Below, piece after piece: positions 1 through 8,768 of a DNA stretch of 64,000 nucleotides. The notes below the pieces were generated by a model. The model was not told the DNA's origin. It ran no database searches and saw nothing but the letters and a program-made list of their open reading frames with translations. Every line of letters begins with the position of its first letter. Within the stretch, counting starts at the first letter, position 1. This stretch comes from Pseudomonadota bacterium (GTDB lineage Bacteria > Pseudomonadota > Gammaproteobacteria > Steroidobacterales > Steroidobacteraceae). The position numbers and the translations under genes are program-made. The DNA lies in the NCBI GenBank assembly GCA_021785405.1, contig JAJYFF010000002.1, forward strand, positions 51,939 through 115,938, in the 5' to 3' direction.

Positions 1-1201
1 CCACCTGGGTGGTCACGGTCCAGTCGTCGCTCGGCTGGTACTTGCCGTCGAAGTCCAGATAGTAGGTTTCGGCCGACGCGCCCGGGCGGTAGATCTGGTC
101 GTATACCGCCGACGCCGGCGCGCCGGTCGCCGTCGGCCAGGTCGCCGACGTCAGCGTGCCGTTCGCAACCGTCGCCGCGGTCGGCACGTAGGTGGGGCTG
201 ATCACGTGACTGACCCAGGCCATGAAGTTGCGGTTCGCGTTGTCCGCGTCCATGTGCGAGTAGAAGCCGTTCAGGTCGAGCGTCAGGGTGTCGATCGGAC
301 GGAACTCGAAATCGAAGTCGCCGCCGACGCGCTTGCGCGTCTGGGTGAACAGCGCCGAGCCGATCAGGGTCGGGTATTGCGCGTTGGCCGCGTTGGGCAG
401 CGCGGAGTTCGCCGCTTGCCACGCCGCCGCCGTCGCCGGCGGCACGGCCGCGTAGCCCAGGAATTCCTGGCCGTTGCGCTGGACGTGACGCTGCTCGTCG
501 AACCCCTGCAGCAGCAAGCCGACGTTGCCGTGCTTCCAGTTCAGCATGCCGTTGAACTGCGGGTCGACCTTGCCGGGCAGGTCCGTGTACACGCCGCCGG
601 CCGCGACCTCCACGCTGAAATCCTTCGGGAAGTCGAGCGGCTTGCGCGTCTCGATGTCGACCGAGCCCGCGATCCCGCCTTCGGTGAGGTCGGCGCTCTG
701 GCTCTTGTGCACGACCACCCGATCGACGAGTTCCGAGGGCAGCAGCGTGTAGCTCACGCTGCGGCCGACGGTCTGGAACTGATCGAGCAGGAACCAGTCG
801 CCGGTCGCGACGGAGTGGCCGTTCACGGTCGTCTGCGTGAGGCTGGGGCTGGTCCCGCGAATGCTGACCCGGTCGTTCTCGTCGAAGCCGCCTTCGCCGC
901 TCGCGGCCGATTCGGTGTTCACCCCGGGCAGGCGTTGCAGCGCGTCCGCGACGTTCTTGTCCGGCAGCTTGCCGACGTCCTGCGCGGTCACCACTTCCTC
1001 GGTACCGACCGCCTTGCGCTTGGCGGCGAGCGATTGCTGGATCTCGTAGCGGATCCCTGTCACCACGATCTGCTGCAGCGTTTCGTCGGTGTTCGTCGAG
1101 GCGGCGGCGGCGCTGGCCGCGCCGGCGACCGCGAGACAGGTTCCGCCGAGCGCCAGTCCGAGTACATGGGCCTTCGAATGCACTGTTCTTTTGCGTGCCA
1201 T
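1..1201 (-). CDS. TonB-dependent receptor, N-terminal 400 codons (partial, runs off left edge)
   Basis: Outer-membrane active transporter, here likely for GlcNAc or chito-oligosaccharides. Translating the minus strand from the ATG at 1201 gives a basic N-terminus, a hydrophobic signal segment (about residues 13-33, ending ASAAAA), a TonB-box-like LQQIVVTG near residue 40, then a plug domain with KLPDKNVADALQRLPGV, a VSIRGTSP segment and SQSADLTEGGIAGSVDIETR. That pattern is typical of the TonB-Xanth-Caul family. The frame stays open to base 1, so the barrel lies outside the window. It is divergent from the GntR/NagB/NagA operon, and such receptors are commonly co-regulated with nag genes. The substrate is inferred from neighbours only. 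Confidence 0.93.
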   Translation of the reverse strand, partial: MARKRTVHSKAHVLGLALGGTCLAVAGAASAAAASTNTDETLQQIVVTGIRYEIQQSLAAKRKAVGTEEVVTAQDVGKLPDKNVADALQRLPGVNTESAASGEGGFDENDRVSIRGTSPSLTQTTVNGHSVATGDWFLLDQFQTVGRSVSYTLLPSELVDRVVVHKSQSADLTEGGIAGSVDIETRKPLDFPKDFSVEVAAGGVYTDLPGKVDPQFNGMLNWKHGNVGLLLQGFDEQRHVQRNGQEFLGYAAVPPATAAAWQAANSALPNAANAQYPTLIGSALFTQTRKRVGGDFDFEFRPIDTLTLDLNGFYSHMDADNANRNFMAWVSHVISPTYVPTAATVANGTLTSATWPTATGAPASAVYDQIYRPGASAETYYLDFDGKYQPSDDWTVTTQV

Positions 1202-1299
1202 GAGGTGCTCCCTGTTGAGTTGGCCGCGGCCGGTCGCCGCCCTGATGTAATCCCAATGGAGCCCAGTCTAATGCCAATTAGCCGTAAAAAGCTAGATAA

Positions 1300-1309
1300 T
1301 GGTGTACCA
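1300..1309. promoter_or_regulatory. Candidate GntR operator TGGTGTACCA
   Basis: The half-sites TGGT and ACCA are inverted around a 2-bp centre, like the TGGT...ACCA cores bound by NagR/DasR/YvoA-type GntR regulators. It sits in the 221-bp gap between the divergent receptor and regulator genes. The heptamer CCAATTA occurs at 1274-1280 and again at 1307-1313 (33 bp apart, about three helical turns), and an inverted copy of the same motif, ATTGGTA, lies at 1380-1386. Binding by the adjacent GntR protein is inferred. Confidence 0.45.
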
Positions 1310-1352
1310 ATTACTTGCCTGTCACGTCAATGCAATAAAAACAATGTCTTAC

Positions 1353-1380
1353 TTGAGGTCTCGGTGTCGTGAAATATCGA
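1353..1380 (+). promoter_or_regulatory. Possible promoter of the GntR-nagB-nagA operon
   Basis: TTGAGG at 1353-1358 and TATCGA at 1375-1380 are 16 bp apart, 43 bp upstream of the GntR start codon. An ATTGGTA half-site overlaps the expected transcription start, which would allow autoregulation. The match is moderate. Confidence 0.35.
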
Positions 1381-1422
1381 TTGGTATTGTAGTCGTCTGG
1401 TCGATGGGATACGGTAGGCGTC

Positions 1423-2166
1423 ATGACCACGCTCGCGAAGCAATTGCGGCCGCTCGATCCGCAGGCGAACCAACCGCTGTACTTGCAGCTGCAACGCGCG
1501 TTGCGCGAGGCGATCGTGCAGCGACTGATCGGGCCCGACGATGCGCTGCCCGCCGAGCGAGAACTGGCGGCGGATCTCGCGGTGTCGCGGATGACGGTCC
1601 GCAAAGCGCTCGACGGGCTGGTCGACGAGGGCTTGCTGGTGCGCCGGCAAGGCTCCGGCAACTTCGTCTCGGCCCGCGTCGAGAAGAATTTCGCGAAGCT
1701 CACGTCGTTCTCGGAGGACATGCGCGCGCGCGGGCGTACCCCGCACAGCGTCTGGCTGAAACGCGCGGTCGGCACGGTGATGCCCGAGGAGGCGCTCACG
1801 CTGCGATTGAGTCCGGGAACGCCGGTCTATCGATTCCACCGGATCCGGTTCGCGGACGACGCGCCGATGGCGCTCGAATATGCGACGGTGCTCGCGTTCG
1901 CGTTGCCGTCGGTCGACGCGGTCGACCGCTCGCTCTACGAAGCCCTCGAGCGCAGCGGTCATCGCCCAGTGCGCGCGCTGCAGCGCTTGCGCGCGGTGCT
2001 GCTCACCGCGGAGCAGGCCGAATTGCTGAAGGCCAAGCCGTACGATGCCGGGCTGCTCGTCGAACGGGTCGGGTTCCTGCAGGACGGGACGGCGGTCGAG
2101 TATTCCCAGTCCTACTATTGCGGCGACACCTACGATTTCATCGCGGAACTGAGCAGCACGACATGA
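1423..2166 (+). CDS. GntR/HutC-family transcriptional regulator of GlcNAc genes
   Basis: A 247-aa repressor-type regulator. The N-terminal winged helix-turn-helix (residues 15-80) contains QPLYLQLQRALREAI, LPAERELAADLAVSRMTVRK and the wing LVRRQGSGNFV. A UTRA/chorismate-lyase-like effector domain follows from about residue 95 (VYRFHRIRFADDAPMALEYA), the HutC subfamily layout. Its stop codon overlaps the ATG of the deaminase gene (ATGA), so it heads a coupled operon. Family members (NagR, DasR, YvoA) sense GlcN-6-P or GlcNAc-6-P; that ligand is inferred from the downstream genes. Confidence 0.9.
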   Translation: MTTLAKQLRPLDPQANQPLYLQLQRALREAIVQRLIGPDDALPAERELAADLAVSRMTVRKALDGLVDEGLLVRRQGSGNFVSARVEKNFAKLTSFSEDMRARGRTPHSVWLKRAVGTVMPEEALTLRLSPGTPVYRFHRIRFADDAPMALEYATVLAFALPSVDAVDRSLYEALERSGHRPVRALQRLRAVLLTAEQAELLKAKPYDAGLLVERVGFLQDGTAVEYSQSYYCGDTYDFIAELSSTT

Positions 2167-3200
2167 GCGTGAGCGGCGAGGATTCCACGCGCATGTTCCG
2201 CGAAGCGGCGCAGGCGGCGCAGTGCGTGCGGCGGCAACTCGAGTGCAATGCGGCGGTCGTCGAACGCATCGCCGCGGCGCTGCACGACCGGCCGCCGCGC
2301 GCGCTCGCGACCTGCGGGCGCGGCAGCTCCGATCACGCGGCGACGTTCGCGCGCTATCTGGTCGAGATGCGGCTGCGCTTGCTGAGTTCGTCGGTGTCCC
2401 CGTCGGTGAACTCGGTCTACGGGATCCGCCTGAACCTCGAGGGATGCCTGTTCCTCGCGTTCTCGCAGTCCGGCCGCAGTCCCGACCTGCTCGCGGCCGC
2501 GAACTCCGCGGCTCGCGCCGGCGCGCTGGTCGTCGCCTGTGTGAACGAGGCGGATTCCGCGCTCGCGCGCGCGGCGCATCACGTCGTGCCGCTGCACGCG
2601 AGTCCCGAGACCAGCGTCGCGGCGACCAAGTCGTACGTCGCGATGCTCGCCGCCTCCTTGCATCTGGTGGCGACGTGGGCGCGCGACCACGCGCTCCTGC
2701 GCGCGCTCGAGGAGGCGCCGGCGCTGCTCGAACGGGCCTGGGCGCTCGATTGGAGCGCCGCGCTCGCACCGCTCGTCCGCGCGGAGCACTTGCTCGTGAT
2801 CGGCCGCGGTCCCGGCCTCGCGGTCGCGCAGGAAGCGGCGTTGAAGCTCAAGGAGACCTGTGCCTTGCACGCCGAGGCGTTCAGCGGCGCGGAGCTGCGC
2901 CATGGACCGATGGCCTTGGTCGGTTCGCAGGTGCCGGTGATGATCTTCGTGCAGGACGACGCGACCCGCGAGGGTCTCGAGCGCCTCGCGCGCGAACTCG
3001 TCGACCGGGGCGTGCCGGTGCTGGTCGCGGGCGCGCGCGTCGAAGGGGCGACCTGCCTGCCGATCCCGGCCTGCGACCCCGCCGCCGCGCCGATGGCGTT
3101 CGCGGTCGCGTTCTACCGCCTCGCGAACGCGCTCGCGCTGCGCCGCGGCCGCGATCCGGACGCGCCGCCGCTGCTCGCGAAGGTCACGGAAACCCATTGA
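2163..3200 (+). CDS. nagB-II: Glucosamine-6-phosphate deaminase, SIS type (NagB-II)
   Basis: 345 aa with two SIS (sugar isomerase) domains. The first holds the TCGRGSSDHAA and FSQSGRSPD phosphosugar-binding loops (near residues 48 and 100); the second holds VIGRGPGLAVAQEAALKLKE and the ELRHGPMALV motif. It resembles the C-terminal half of GlmS without the glutaminase domain, as in the NagB-II enzymes of Shewanella and Xanthomonas relatives that convert GlcN-6-P to fructose-6-P plus ammonia. The start is the ATG overlapping the upstream stop. It abuts nagA, which makes its substrate, so a deaminase role is favoured over AgaS-like isomerase activity. Confidence 0.88.
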   Translation: MSVSGEDSTRMFREAAQAAQCVRRQLECNAAVVERIAAALHDRPPRALATCGRGSSDHAATFARYLVEMRLRLLSSSVSPSVNSVYGIRLNLEGCLFLAFSQSGRSPDLLAAANSAARAGALVVACVNEADSALARAAHHVVPLHASPETSVAATKSYVAMLAASLHLVATWARDHALLRALEEAPALLERAWALDWSAALAPLVRAEHLLVIGRGPGLAVAQEAALKLKETCALHAEAFSGAELRHGPMALVGSQVPVMIFVQDDATREGLERLARELVDRGVPVLVAGARVEGATCLPIPACDPAAAPMAFAVAFYRLANALALRRGRDPDAPPLLAKVTETH

Positions 3201-4360
3201 TGCGTTACGCGCTCGCGAACGGCCGCGTGCTCACCGAGCGCGGATTCGAGACCGGGCGCGTGGTGCTCGTCGACGGGGAATCGATCGAGGCGCTCGTCGA
3301 CGAGCGCGACGCCGCGGGCGATCGCGCCGAGTGGATCGACCTGGATGGCGCGCTGCTGCTGCCCGGATTCATCGACACGCAGGTCAACGGCGGCGGCGGC
3401 GTGCTGTTCAACGACGACCCCAGCGTGGACGCGATCCGCGCGATCGGCCGTGCGCACCGCCGGTTCGGGACCACCGGGTTCCTGCCGACGCTGATCAGCG
3501 ACGATCCCGCGGTGATGGTGCGGGCGATCCGTGCGGTCGAGGCGGCGTTCGCGGCGCGCGTCCCGGGCGTGCTCGGCATCCACATCGAGGGCCCGTTCCT
3601 CAACGAGATCCGCAAGGGCGTGCACGATCCGGCGAAGTTCCAATCGCTCGACGCGGCCGCGCTGGATCTGCTGTGCTCCGTGCGGACCGGCCGATCGGTG
3701 GTCACGCTCGCGCCGGAACTCGCACCGCCGGGCGCGATTCGCCGGCTCGCGCGCGCCGGACTGCGGGTTTGCGCCGGCCACACCGACGCGAGCTATGCGC
3801 AGATCCGCGCGGCGCTCGGCGAGGGCCTGTGCGGTTTCACGCATCTGTTCAACGCGATGTCGCCGATGACCAGCCGCGAGCCGGGCGTCGTCGGCGCGGC
3901 GCTCGAGGATCGCGACAGCTGGTGCGGCATCATCGTCGACGGCCGGCACGTCGACCCGGTCGTGCTCAAGGTCGCGCTGCGCGCGAAATCGCACGACCAG
4001 TTCCTGCTCGTGACCGATGCGATGGCCTGCGTCGGCACCGACGCGCGCGAGTTCGTGCTGCAGGGCCGGCGCATCGAAGTGCGCGACGGGGTCTGCATGG
4101 ATCAGAACGGCGTGCTCGCCGGTTCCGCGCTCGACCTCGCCCGCGCGGTGCGCAACGCGGTCGATTGGCTCGATCTGTCGCTCGACGAGGCGGTGTCGAT
4201 GGCGAGCGTGAACCCGGCGCGGTTCCTCGGACTCGACGATCGAGTCGGGCGGATTGCGCCGGGGCAACGCGCCAACCTGGTGGTGGCCACCGATCGACTC
4301 GAGATCCTGGATACCTGGATCGACGGCCGCAGCGCCGTCCGGCACCCGGACGGGTCCTGA
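3200..4360 (+). CDS. nagA: N-acetylglucosamine-6-phosphate deacetylase
   Basis: 386 aa, amidohydrolase superfamily. The sequence shows LPGFIDTQVNGGGG near residue 54, HIEGPF (metal-ligand Glu near 130), AGHTDASY (His near 194), THLFNAMSPM (His near 215) and VTDAMA (catalytic Asp near 273), in the order and spacing expected for NagA. It hydrolyses GlcNAc-6-P to GlcN-6-P and acetate, feeding the deaminase encoded just upstream; the ATG overlaps that gene's TGA. Full length for the family. Confidence 0.95.
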   Translation: MRYALANGRVLTERGFETGRVVLVDGESIEALVDERDAAGDRAEWIDLDGALLLPGFIDTQVNGGGGVLFNDDPSVDAIRAIGRAHRRFGTTGFLPTLISDDPAVMVRAIRAVEAAFAARVPGVLGIHIEGPFLNEIRKGVHDPAKFQSLDAAALDLLCSVRTGRSVVTLAPELAPPGAIRRLARAGLRVCAGHTDASYAQIRAALGEGLCGFTHLFNAMSPMTSREPGVVGAALEDRDSWCGIIVDGRHVDPVVLKVALRAKSHDQFLLVTDAMACVGTDAREFVLQGRRIEVRDGVCMDQNGVLAGSALDLARAVRNAVDWLDLSLDEAVSMASVNPARFLGLDDRVGRIAPGQRANLVVATDRLEILDTWIDGRSAVRHPDGS

Positions 4361-4367
4361 CCGCGGA

Positions 4368-5135
4368 TCAGTGCGTGGGCGACGGCGCCGACGCCGGGGC
4401 TTGCAGGTCGATCCACGCGAGCACCCAGGTTTCCCCGCGCGCGGCCGGCGCGAGTCGCACGCACAGGTCGTGCAAGCCGTGCACCGCCGCCGGCACGCGC
4501 ACGGTCGGCAGCACCACGAGCGGGTCACCGGTCCGCGGCAGCGGCAGCCGGGCGAACGGTGCGCCGGCGCAACCGTCGAGCCGGAGCAGGAGGTCGCCGG
4601 GCGCCGGCGATGGCCGCGCGCGCGCGCGGCGGGCGGGCGCGGCGGGTGCCCGGCGGATCGCGAGGCGCACGCGGCGGGCGACGTCGAAGTCGGCCTGTCG
4701 ATAGACCCAGCAGCCGCGCGCCCCGCACGGCGACAGTTCGCGGCGGGTGCGCCGTTGCGCGGTCGCGAGGTCGATCCGCCGCGCGAGGATCGGGCCGATG
4801 CGCCGCGAGCCCGCGAATACGGCGGCGCGCACCGTGACCGGCAGCCGCAGCCGCAGCGGGCCGCGATACGGCGCGGAGTCCGCGCGCGGCGGTTCGCCGG
4901 CGAGCGTGTAGCGGATCTCGCCGGCGCCGTTCGCGGTCGACAGGGTCACCCGCGCGGTCGCCGCGCGGAAGTCGTACGCGACGCGCGCGCGCACGCGATG
5001 CGGCGCCGGTGCCGCCGCCACGCCCGCGCGGGCCGCGGTCGCGCCGAGCAGCGCGGCGAGCGCGAGCGTGCACCCCCGCGGGATCCGTGGCGGGGTCGGC
5101 GATCGGGCGGGCGATGGGCGGGCGCGGGGGAGCAT
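4368..5135 (-). CDS. Secreted orphan chitobiase/hexosaminidase C-terminal-like domain protein
   Basis: About 255 aa from the ATG at 5135 (an upstream start at 5171 is possible). A basic N-region and a hydrophobic stretch ending TAARA look like a signal peptide. The segment GEIRYTLAGEPPRADSAPYR followed by a strand-rich region matches the CHB_HEX_C fold found after the catalytic domain of GH20 hexosaminidases. No GH20 catalytic domain is present. It converges on nagA. It may be a standalone carbohydrate-binding protein, or the surviving tail of a hexosaminidase gene. The C-terminal half is not recognised. Confidence 0.6.
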   Translation of the reverse strand: MLPRARPSPARSPTPPRIPRGCTLALAALLGATAARAGVAAAPAPHRVRARVAYDFRAATARVTLSTANGAGEIRYTLAGEPPRADSAPYRGPLRLRLPVTVRAAVFAGSRRIGPILARRIDLATAQRRTRRELSPCGARGCWVYRQADFDVARRVRLAIRRAPAAPARRARARPSPAPGDLLLRLDGCAGAPFARLPLPRTGDPLVVLPTVRVPAAVHGLHDLCVRLAPAARGETWVLAWIDLQAPASAPSPTH

Positions 5136-5193
5136 CGGCGACGTTGTACGGCAGGGACGGGCCGCCGACAAGTGCGGCCTCGGGCCGATCCTC

Positions 5194-5199
5194 TATAAT
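5194..5199 (+). promoter_or_regulatory. TATAAT -10 box of the rml operon
   Basis: A perfect -10 hexamer 32 bp before the rmlA start, rare in this GC-rich context. No convincing -35 element is seen. Confidence 0.55.
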
Positions 5200-5231
5200 C
5201 CGCGCTCGGCCCCGACCCCCTGGAGCACCTC

Positions 5232-6119
5232 TTGTCGACAGCACGCAAAGGCATCGTCCTCGCCGGCGGCGCGGGCACCCGACTGCATCCGGTGACCTTG
5301 TCGCAGAGCAAGCAGCTGCTGCCGGTCTACGACAAGCCGATGATCTACTATCCGCTCGCGACGCTGATGACCGCGGGCATCCGCGAATTCCTGATCATCA
5401 CGACGCCGCGCGATCAGACCGCGTTTCGCGACCTGCTCGGCGACGGCGCGGGCTGGGGCGTGTCGTTCCGCTACGCGGTGCAGGCCGAACCGAACGGGAT
5501 CGCGCAGGCGCTGCTGATCGCCGAGGCGTTCCTCGCGGGCGCGCCGTCGGCGCTGATCCTCGGCGACAACATCTTCTACGGTGCGAACCTCTCCGCGGTG
5601 CTGCAGGCGGCGGCCGCGCGCGAGCGCGGCGCGACCGTGTTCGGCTACACCGTCCAGGATCCGGAGCGCTACGGCGTCGTGCAGTTCGACGCGACGGGGC
5701 GGGTGACCGACCTCGTCGAGAAGCCGAAGGACCCGCCGTCGAACACCGCGGTCACCGGGGTGTACTTCTACGATGCGCGCGCGCCGCAGTTCGCGCGCGC
5801 GATCCGCCCGTCCGCGCGCGGCGAGCTCGAGATCACGGACTTGAATCGCGAGTACCTGAAGGACGGCTCGCTGTGGGTCGAGCGGCTCGGCCGCGGCACC
5901 GCGTGGCTCGACACCGGCACGCACGACTCGCTGCTCGACGCCGGCGTGTTCGTGCGGATCCTGGAGGAGCGCCAGGGCCTGAAGGTCGCGTGCGTCGAGG
6001 AGATCGCGTGGCGCGCGGGCTTCATCGACGACGCGCAGCTCGAGCGGCTCGCGACGCCGCTGCTGAAGAGCGGCTACGGCGAGTACCTGTTGCGCCTGCT
6101 GCGGGAGGCGCGCGCATGA
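5232..6119 (+). CDS. rmlA: Glucose-1-phosphate thymidylyltransferase
   Basis: 295 aa. First step of dTDP-L-rhamnose synthesis: glucose-1-P + dTTP to dTDP-glucose. The N-terminus carries the nucleotidyltransferase signature GGAGTRLHP and the QSKQLLPVYDKPM segment, then LGDNIFYG (metal-binding Asp) and VVEKP-like LVEKPKDPPSN; all are RmlA hallmarks and the length is standard. The start is a TTG at 5232 behind GGAGC. It heads a tightly overlapping rmlACDB operon. Confidence 0.97.
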   Translation: MSTARKGIVLAGGAGTRLHPVTLSQSKQLLPVYDKPMIYYPLATLMTAGIREFLIITTPRDQTAFRDLLGDGAGWGVSFRYAVQAEPNGIAQALLIAEAFLAGAPSALILGDNIFYGANLSAVLQAAAARERGATVFGYTVQDPERYGVVQFDATGRVTDLVEKPKDPPSNTAVTGVYFYDARAPQFARAIRPSARGELEITDLNREYLKDGSLWVERLGRGTAWLDTGTHDSLLDAGVFVRILEERQGLKVACVEEIAWRAGFIDDAQLERLATPLLKSGYGEYLLRLLREARA

Positions 6120-6664
6120 GATTCCACCCGACGCCGCTCGCCGGCGTCGTGCTGGTCGAACCGCAGGTGTTCGGCGATGCGCGCGGGTTCTTCATGGAGA
6201 CCTGGCAGGAGCCGAAATTCCGCGCGGCCGGCATCGACGCGCGCTTCGTCCAGGACAACCACAGCCGCTCGACGCAGTGGACGCTGCGCGGCCTGCACTT
6301 CCAGATCGAGCACACCCAGGGCAAGCTCGTCCGGGTCGCGACCGGCAGCGTGTTCGACGCGGTCGTGGATCTGCGGCGCGGCTCGCCGAGCTTCGGCCGC
6401 TGGTGGGGCGTCGAGCTCTCCGCCGAGAATCGGCGGATGCTGTGGGTCCCGCCGGGCCTCGCGCACGGGATCCTGGTGACCTCGCCCGCCGCGGATTTCC
6501 TCTACAAGTGCACCGATCTCTACAGCCCGGCGCACGAGCGCACGCTGCGCTGGGACGATCCGACGATCGGCATCGCCTGGCCGCTCCCCGCCGGCGTGAC
6601 GCCGACGCTGTCGGCGAAGGACGCGCAAGGGCGCGGCTTCGACGCGATCGAGACCTTCCCGTGA
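6116..6664 (+). CDS. rmlC: dTDP-4-dehydrorhamnose 3,5-epimerase
   Basis: 182-aa cupin. It shows DARGFFMETW, FVQDNHSRS, LRGLHFQ (catalytic His), QGKLVRV and VPPGLAHG, all diagnostic of RmlC. It epimerises dTDP-4-keto-6-deoxyglucose at C3 and C5. The ATG overlaps the rmlA stop (ATGA), and its own TGA overlaps the GTG of rmlD. The gene order rmlA-C-D-B differs from the common B-D-A-C. Confidence 0.97.
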   Translation: MRFHPTPLAGVVLVEPQVFGDARGFFMETWQEPKFRAAGIDARFVQDNHSRSTQWTLRGLHFQIEHTQGKLVRVATGSVFDAVVDLRRGSPSFGRWWGVELSAENRRMLWVPPGLAHGILVTSPAADFLYKCTDLYSPAHERTLRWDDPTIGIAWPLPAGVTPTLSAKDAQGRGFDAIETFP

Positions 6665-7527
6665 AGGTGCTCGTGACCGGTGCGGGCGGTCAGGTCGGTC
6701 GCGAGCTCGCCCGAACCGTGCCGCCCGGCCTCGCGCTGACCGCGCTTGGCCGGCAGGACCTCGACATCGGCGATGCGGCGGCGGTGGCCGCGGCGATCGC
6801 CGCGAGCGGCGCGCGCTGGATCGTGAACGCCGCCGCCTACACCGCGGTGGATCGCGCCGAGAGCGAGCCGGCCGCGGCGCGGGCGATCAACGACACCGCG
6901 GTCGGTACGCTCGCGGCCGCCGCCCACGCCGCGGGCGCGCGGCTCCTGCACCTGTCGACCGACTTCGTGTTCGACGGCCGCGCGAATCGCGCGTATCGCC
7001 CGGAGGATCCCCCGAATCCGTTGTCGGCGTACGGCCGCAGCAAGCTCGACGGCGAGCGGCGCGCGCTCGCCGCGGCGTGCGGCGCGATCGTGCTGCGCAC
7101 CGCGTGGGTCTACGCCGCGCACGGGCGGAACTTCGCGCTGACGATGCTGAAGCTCCTCGGCGAGCGCGACCGGGTGCGCGTCGTCGCCGATCAGATCGGC
7201 GCGCCGACCTGGGCGCGCGGGCTCGCGCAGGCGATCTGGGCGCTGGTGCGCGCCGACGCGCCGCCCGGCCTCCTGCACTGGTGCGATCTCGGGGTCGCGA
7301 GCTGGTATGACTTCGCGGTCGCGATCCAGGACGAGGGACTCGCCCGGGGGCTGCTCCCGCGGCGGGTGCCGATCGAGCCGATCGCGACCGCCGACTACCC
7401 GACGCCGGCGGTCCGTCCGGCGTTCAGCCTGCTCGACACGCGCGCGACGCGCGCGCTGATCGACGCACCGGCGCGCCACTGGCGCCATCACCTGCAAGGA
7501 ATGCTCGATGAGCTTCGTGCCGCGTAA
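6661..7527 (+). CDS. rmlD: dTDP-4-dehydrorhamnose reductase
   Basis: 288 aa, extended SDR. The NAD(P)-binding GAGGQVG is at residues 7-13. NAAAYTAVDRAE, LSTDFVFDG and the YGRSKLDGE active-site YxxxK match RmlD. It makes dTDP-L-rhamnose in the final step. GTG start inside the rmlC stop overlap; the 3' end overlaps rmlB by 20 bp. Confidence 0.96.
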   Translation: MKVLVTGAGGQVGRELARTVPPGLALTALGRQDLDIGDAAAVAAAIAASGARWIVNAAAYTAVDRAESEPAAARAINDTAVGTLAAAAHAAGARLLHLSTDFVFDGRANRAYRPEDPPNPLSAYGRSKLDGERRALAAACGAIVLRTAWVYAAHGRNFALTMLKLLGERDRVRVVADQIGAPTWARGLAQAIWALVRADAPPGLLHWCDLGVASWYDFAVAIQDEGLARGLLPRRVPIEPIATADYPTPAVRPAFSLLDTRATRALIDAPARHWRHHLQGMLDELRAA

Positions 7528-8617
7528 TCTCCTCGTGACCGGCGGCGCCGGCTTCATCGGCGCGAACTTCGTGCGCCACTGGCTCGCGCGCGGCGGCGAC
7601 GGCCGGGTCGTCGTCTACGACGCGCTCACCTACGCCGGCAACCCGGCGAACCTCGCGGGCCTCGACGCGGATCCGCGCTACGCGTTCCTGCACGGCGACA
7701 TCTGCGACGAGGCGGCGGTGCGCGCGGCGCTCGAGGCGCACGCGATCGACACGATCGTGCATTTCGCGGCGGAGTCGCACGTCGACCGCTCGATCCTCGG
7801 GCCGGACGAGTTCATCCGCACCAACGTGCTCGGCACGCACGCGCTGCTGAAGGCAGCGAAGGCGCACTGGCTCGCGGGCGCCGCGCGGCCGCACCGCTTC
7901 CATCACGTCTCGACCGACGAGGTGTACGGGAGTCTCGCGCCGCAGGACCCGCCGTTCCACGAGGCGACGCCGTACGCGCCGAACTCGCCGTACTCGGCGA
8001 GCAAGGCGGGCTCGGACCACCTGGTGCGCGCGTATCACGAGACCTACGGGCTCGCGACGACGATCACCAATTGCTCGAACAACTACGGACCCTATCAGTT
8101 CCCCGAGAAACTGATCCCGCTGGTGCTGATCAACATCCTGCAGGGCCAGCCGCTGCCGGTGTACGGCGACGGTCTGCAGATCCGCGACTGGCTCTACGTC
8201 GAGGATCACTGCCGCGCGATCGCGCTCGCGCTCGAGCGCGGCCGCGCGGGCGAGGTGTACAACGTCGGCGGCAATGCGGAGACCGCGAACCTCACGATCG
8301 TGCGCACGCTGTGCGCGCTCATCGATCGACGCCTCGCCGCGGCGCCGGCGCTGCGCGCCGCGTATCCGCAGAGTCCCGCCGCCCGCGGCGGCCGCGCGCT
8401 CGAACTCATCACGCACGTGCGCGACCGGCCGGGGCACGATCGACGCTACGCGATCGATTTTCGCAAAGCCGCGCGCGAGCTCGGCTACGCGCCGTCGGTG
8501 TCGATCGAGCACGGGCTCGAGCGCACGATCGACTGGTATCTCGCGCACGCCGAGTGGTGGCGGGCGCTGCTCGGACGGGATTACGCGGCGTGGGTCGCGA
8601 CGAACTACCGGCGGTAG
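7508..8617 (+). CDS. rmlB: dTDP-glucose 4,6-dehydratase
   Basis: 369 aa, extended SDR. It has GGAGFIGANFVRHW near the N-terminus, FAAESHVDRSI, VSTDEVYGSL (catalytic Thr-Asp-Glu), YSASKAGSDHLV (YxxxK) and NCSNNYGPYQFPEKLIPL. It converts dTDP-glucose to the 4-keto-6-deoxy intermediate. Last gene of the rml operon; 151 bp follow before the priming transferase. Confidence 0.97.
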   Translation: MSFVPRNLLVTGGAGFIGANFVRHWLARGGDGRVVVYDALTYAGNPANLAGLDADPRYAFLHGDICDEAAVRAALEAHAIDTIVHFAAESHVDRSILGPDEFIRTNVLGTHALLKAAKAHWLAGAARPHRFHHVSTDEVYGSLAPQDPPFHEATPYAPNSPYSASKAGSDHLVRAYHETYGLATTITNCSNNYGPYQFPEKLIPLVLINILQGQPLPVYGDGLQIRDWLYVEDHCRAIALALERGRAGEVYNVGGNAETANLTIVRTLCALIDRRLAAAPALRAAYPQSPAARGGRALELITHVRDRPGHDRRYAIDFRKAARELGYAPSVSIEHGLERTIDWYLAHAEWWRALLGRDYAAWVATNYRR

Positions 8618-8669
8618 GTCGTGCGGCAGGGCCGCGGATGCCGACTGGAGTTCGGACACTGTCAACGTT

Positions 8670-8675
8670 TATGAT
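8670..8675 (+). promoter_or_regulatory. TATGAT -10-like box before the sugar transferase
   Basis: A -10-like hexamer in the 151-bp gap after rmlB, about 95 bp upstream of the transferase start. No clear -35 at the right spacing. Confidence 0.3.
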
Positions 8676-8768
8676 CGGTCGCACGTTATGGTGGTTTGCC
8701 AACGCGTCGGCCGACGGCGCGGCCTGTCGCCGATCGGCGACATGATCAGGGACGATCGGATCGGAGGA

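Noticed and set aside
1327..2769. Minus-strand open frame across the GntR and NagB-II genes
   Set aside because: Arg-rich translation without motifs; the opposite strand carries conserved coupled genes.
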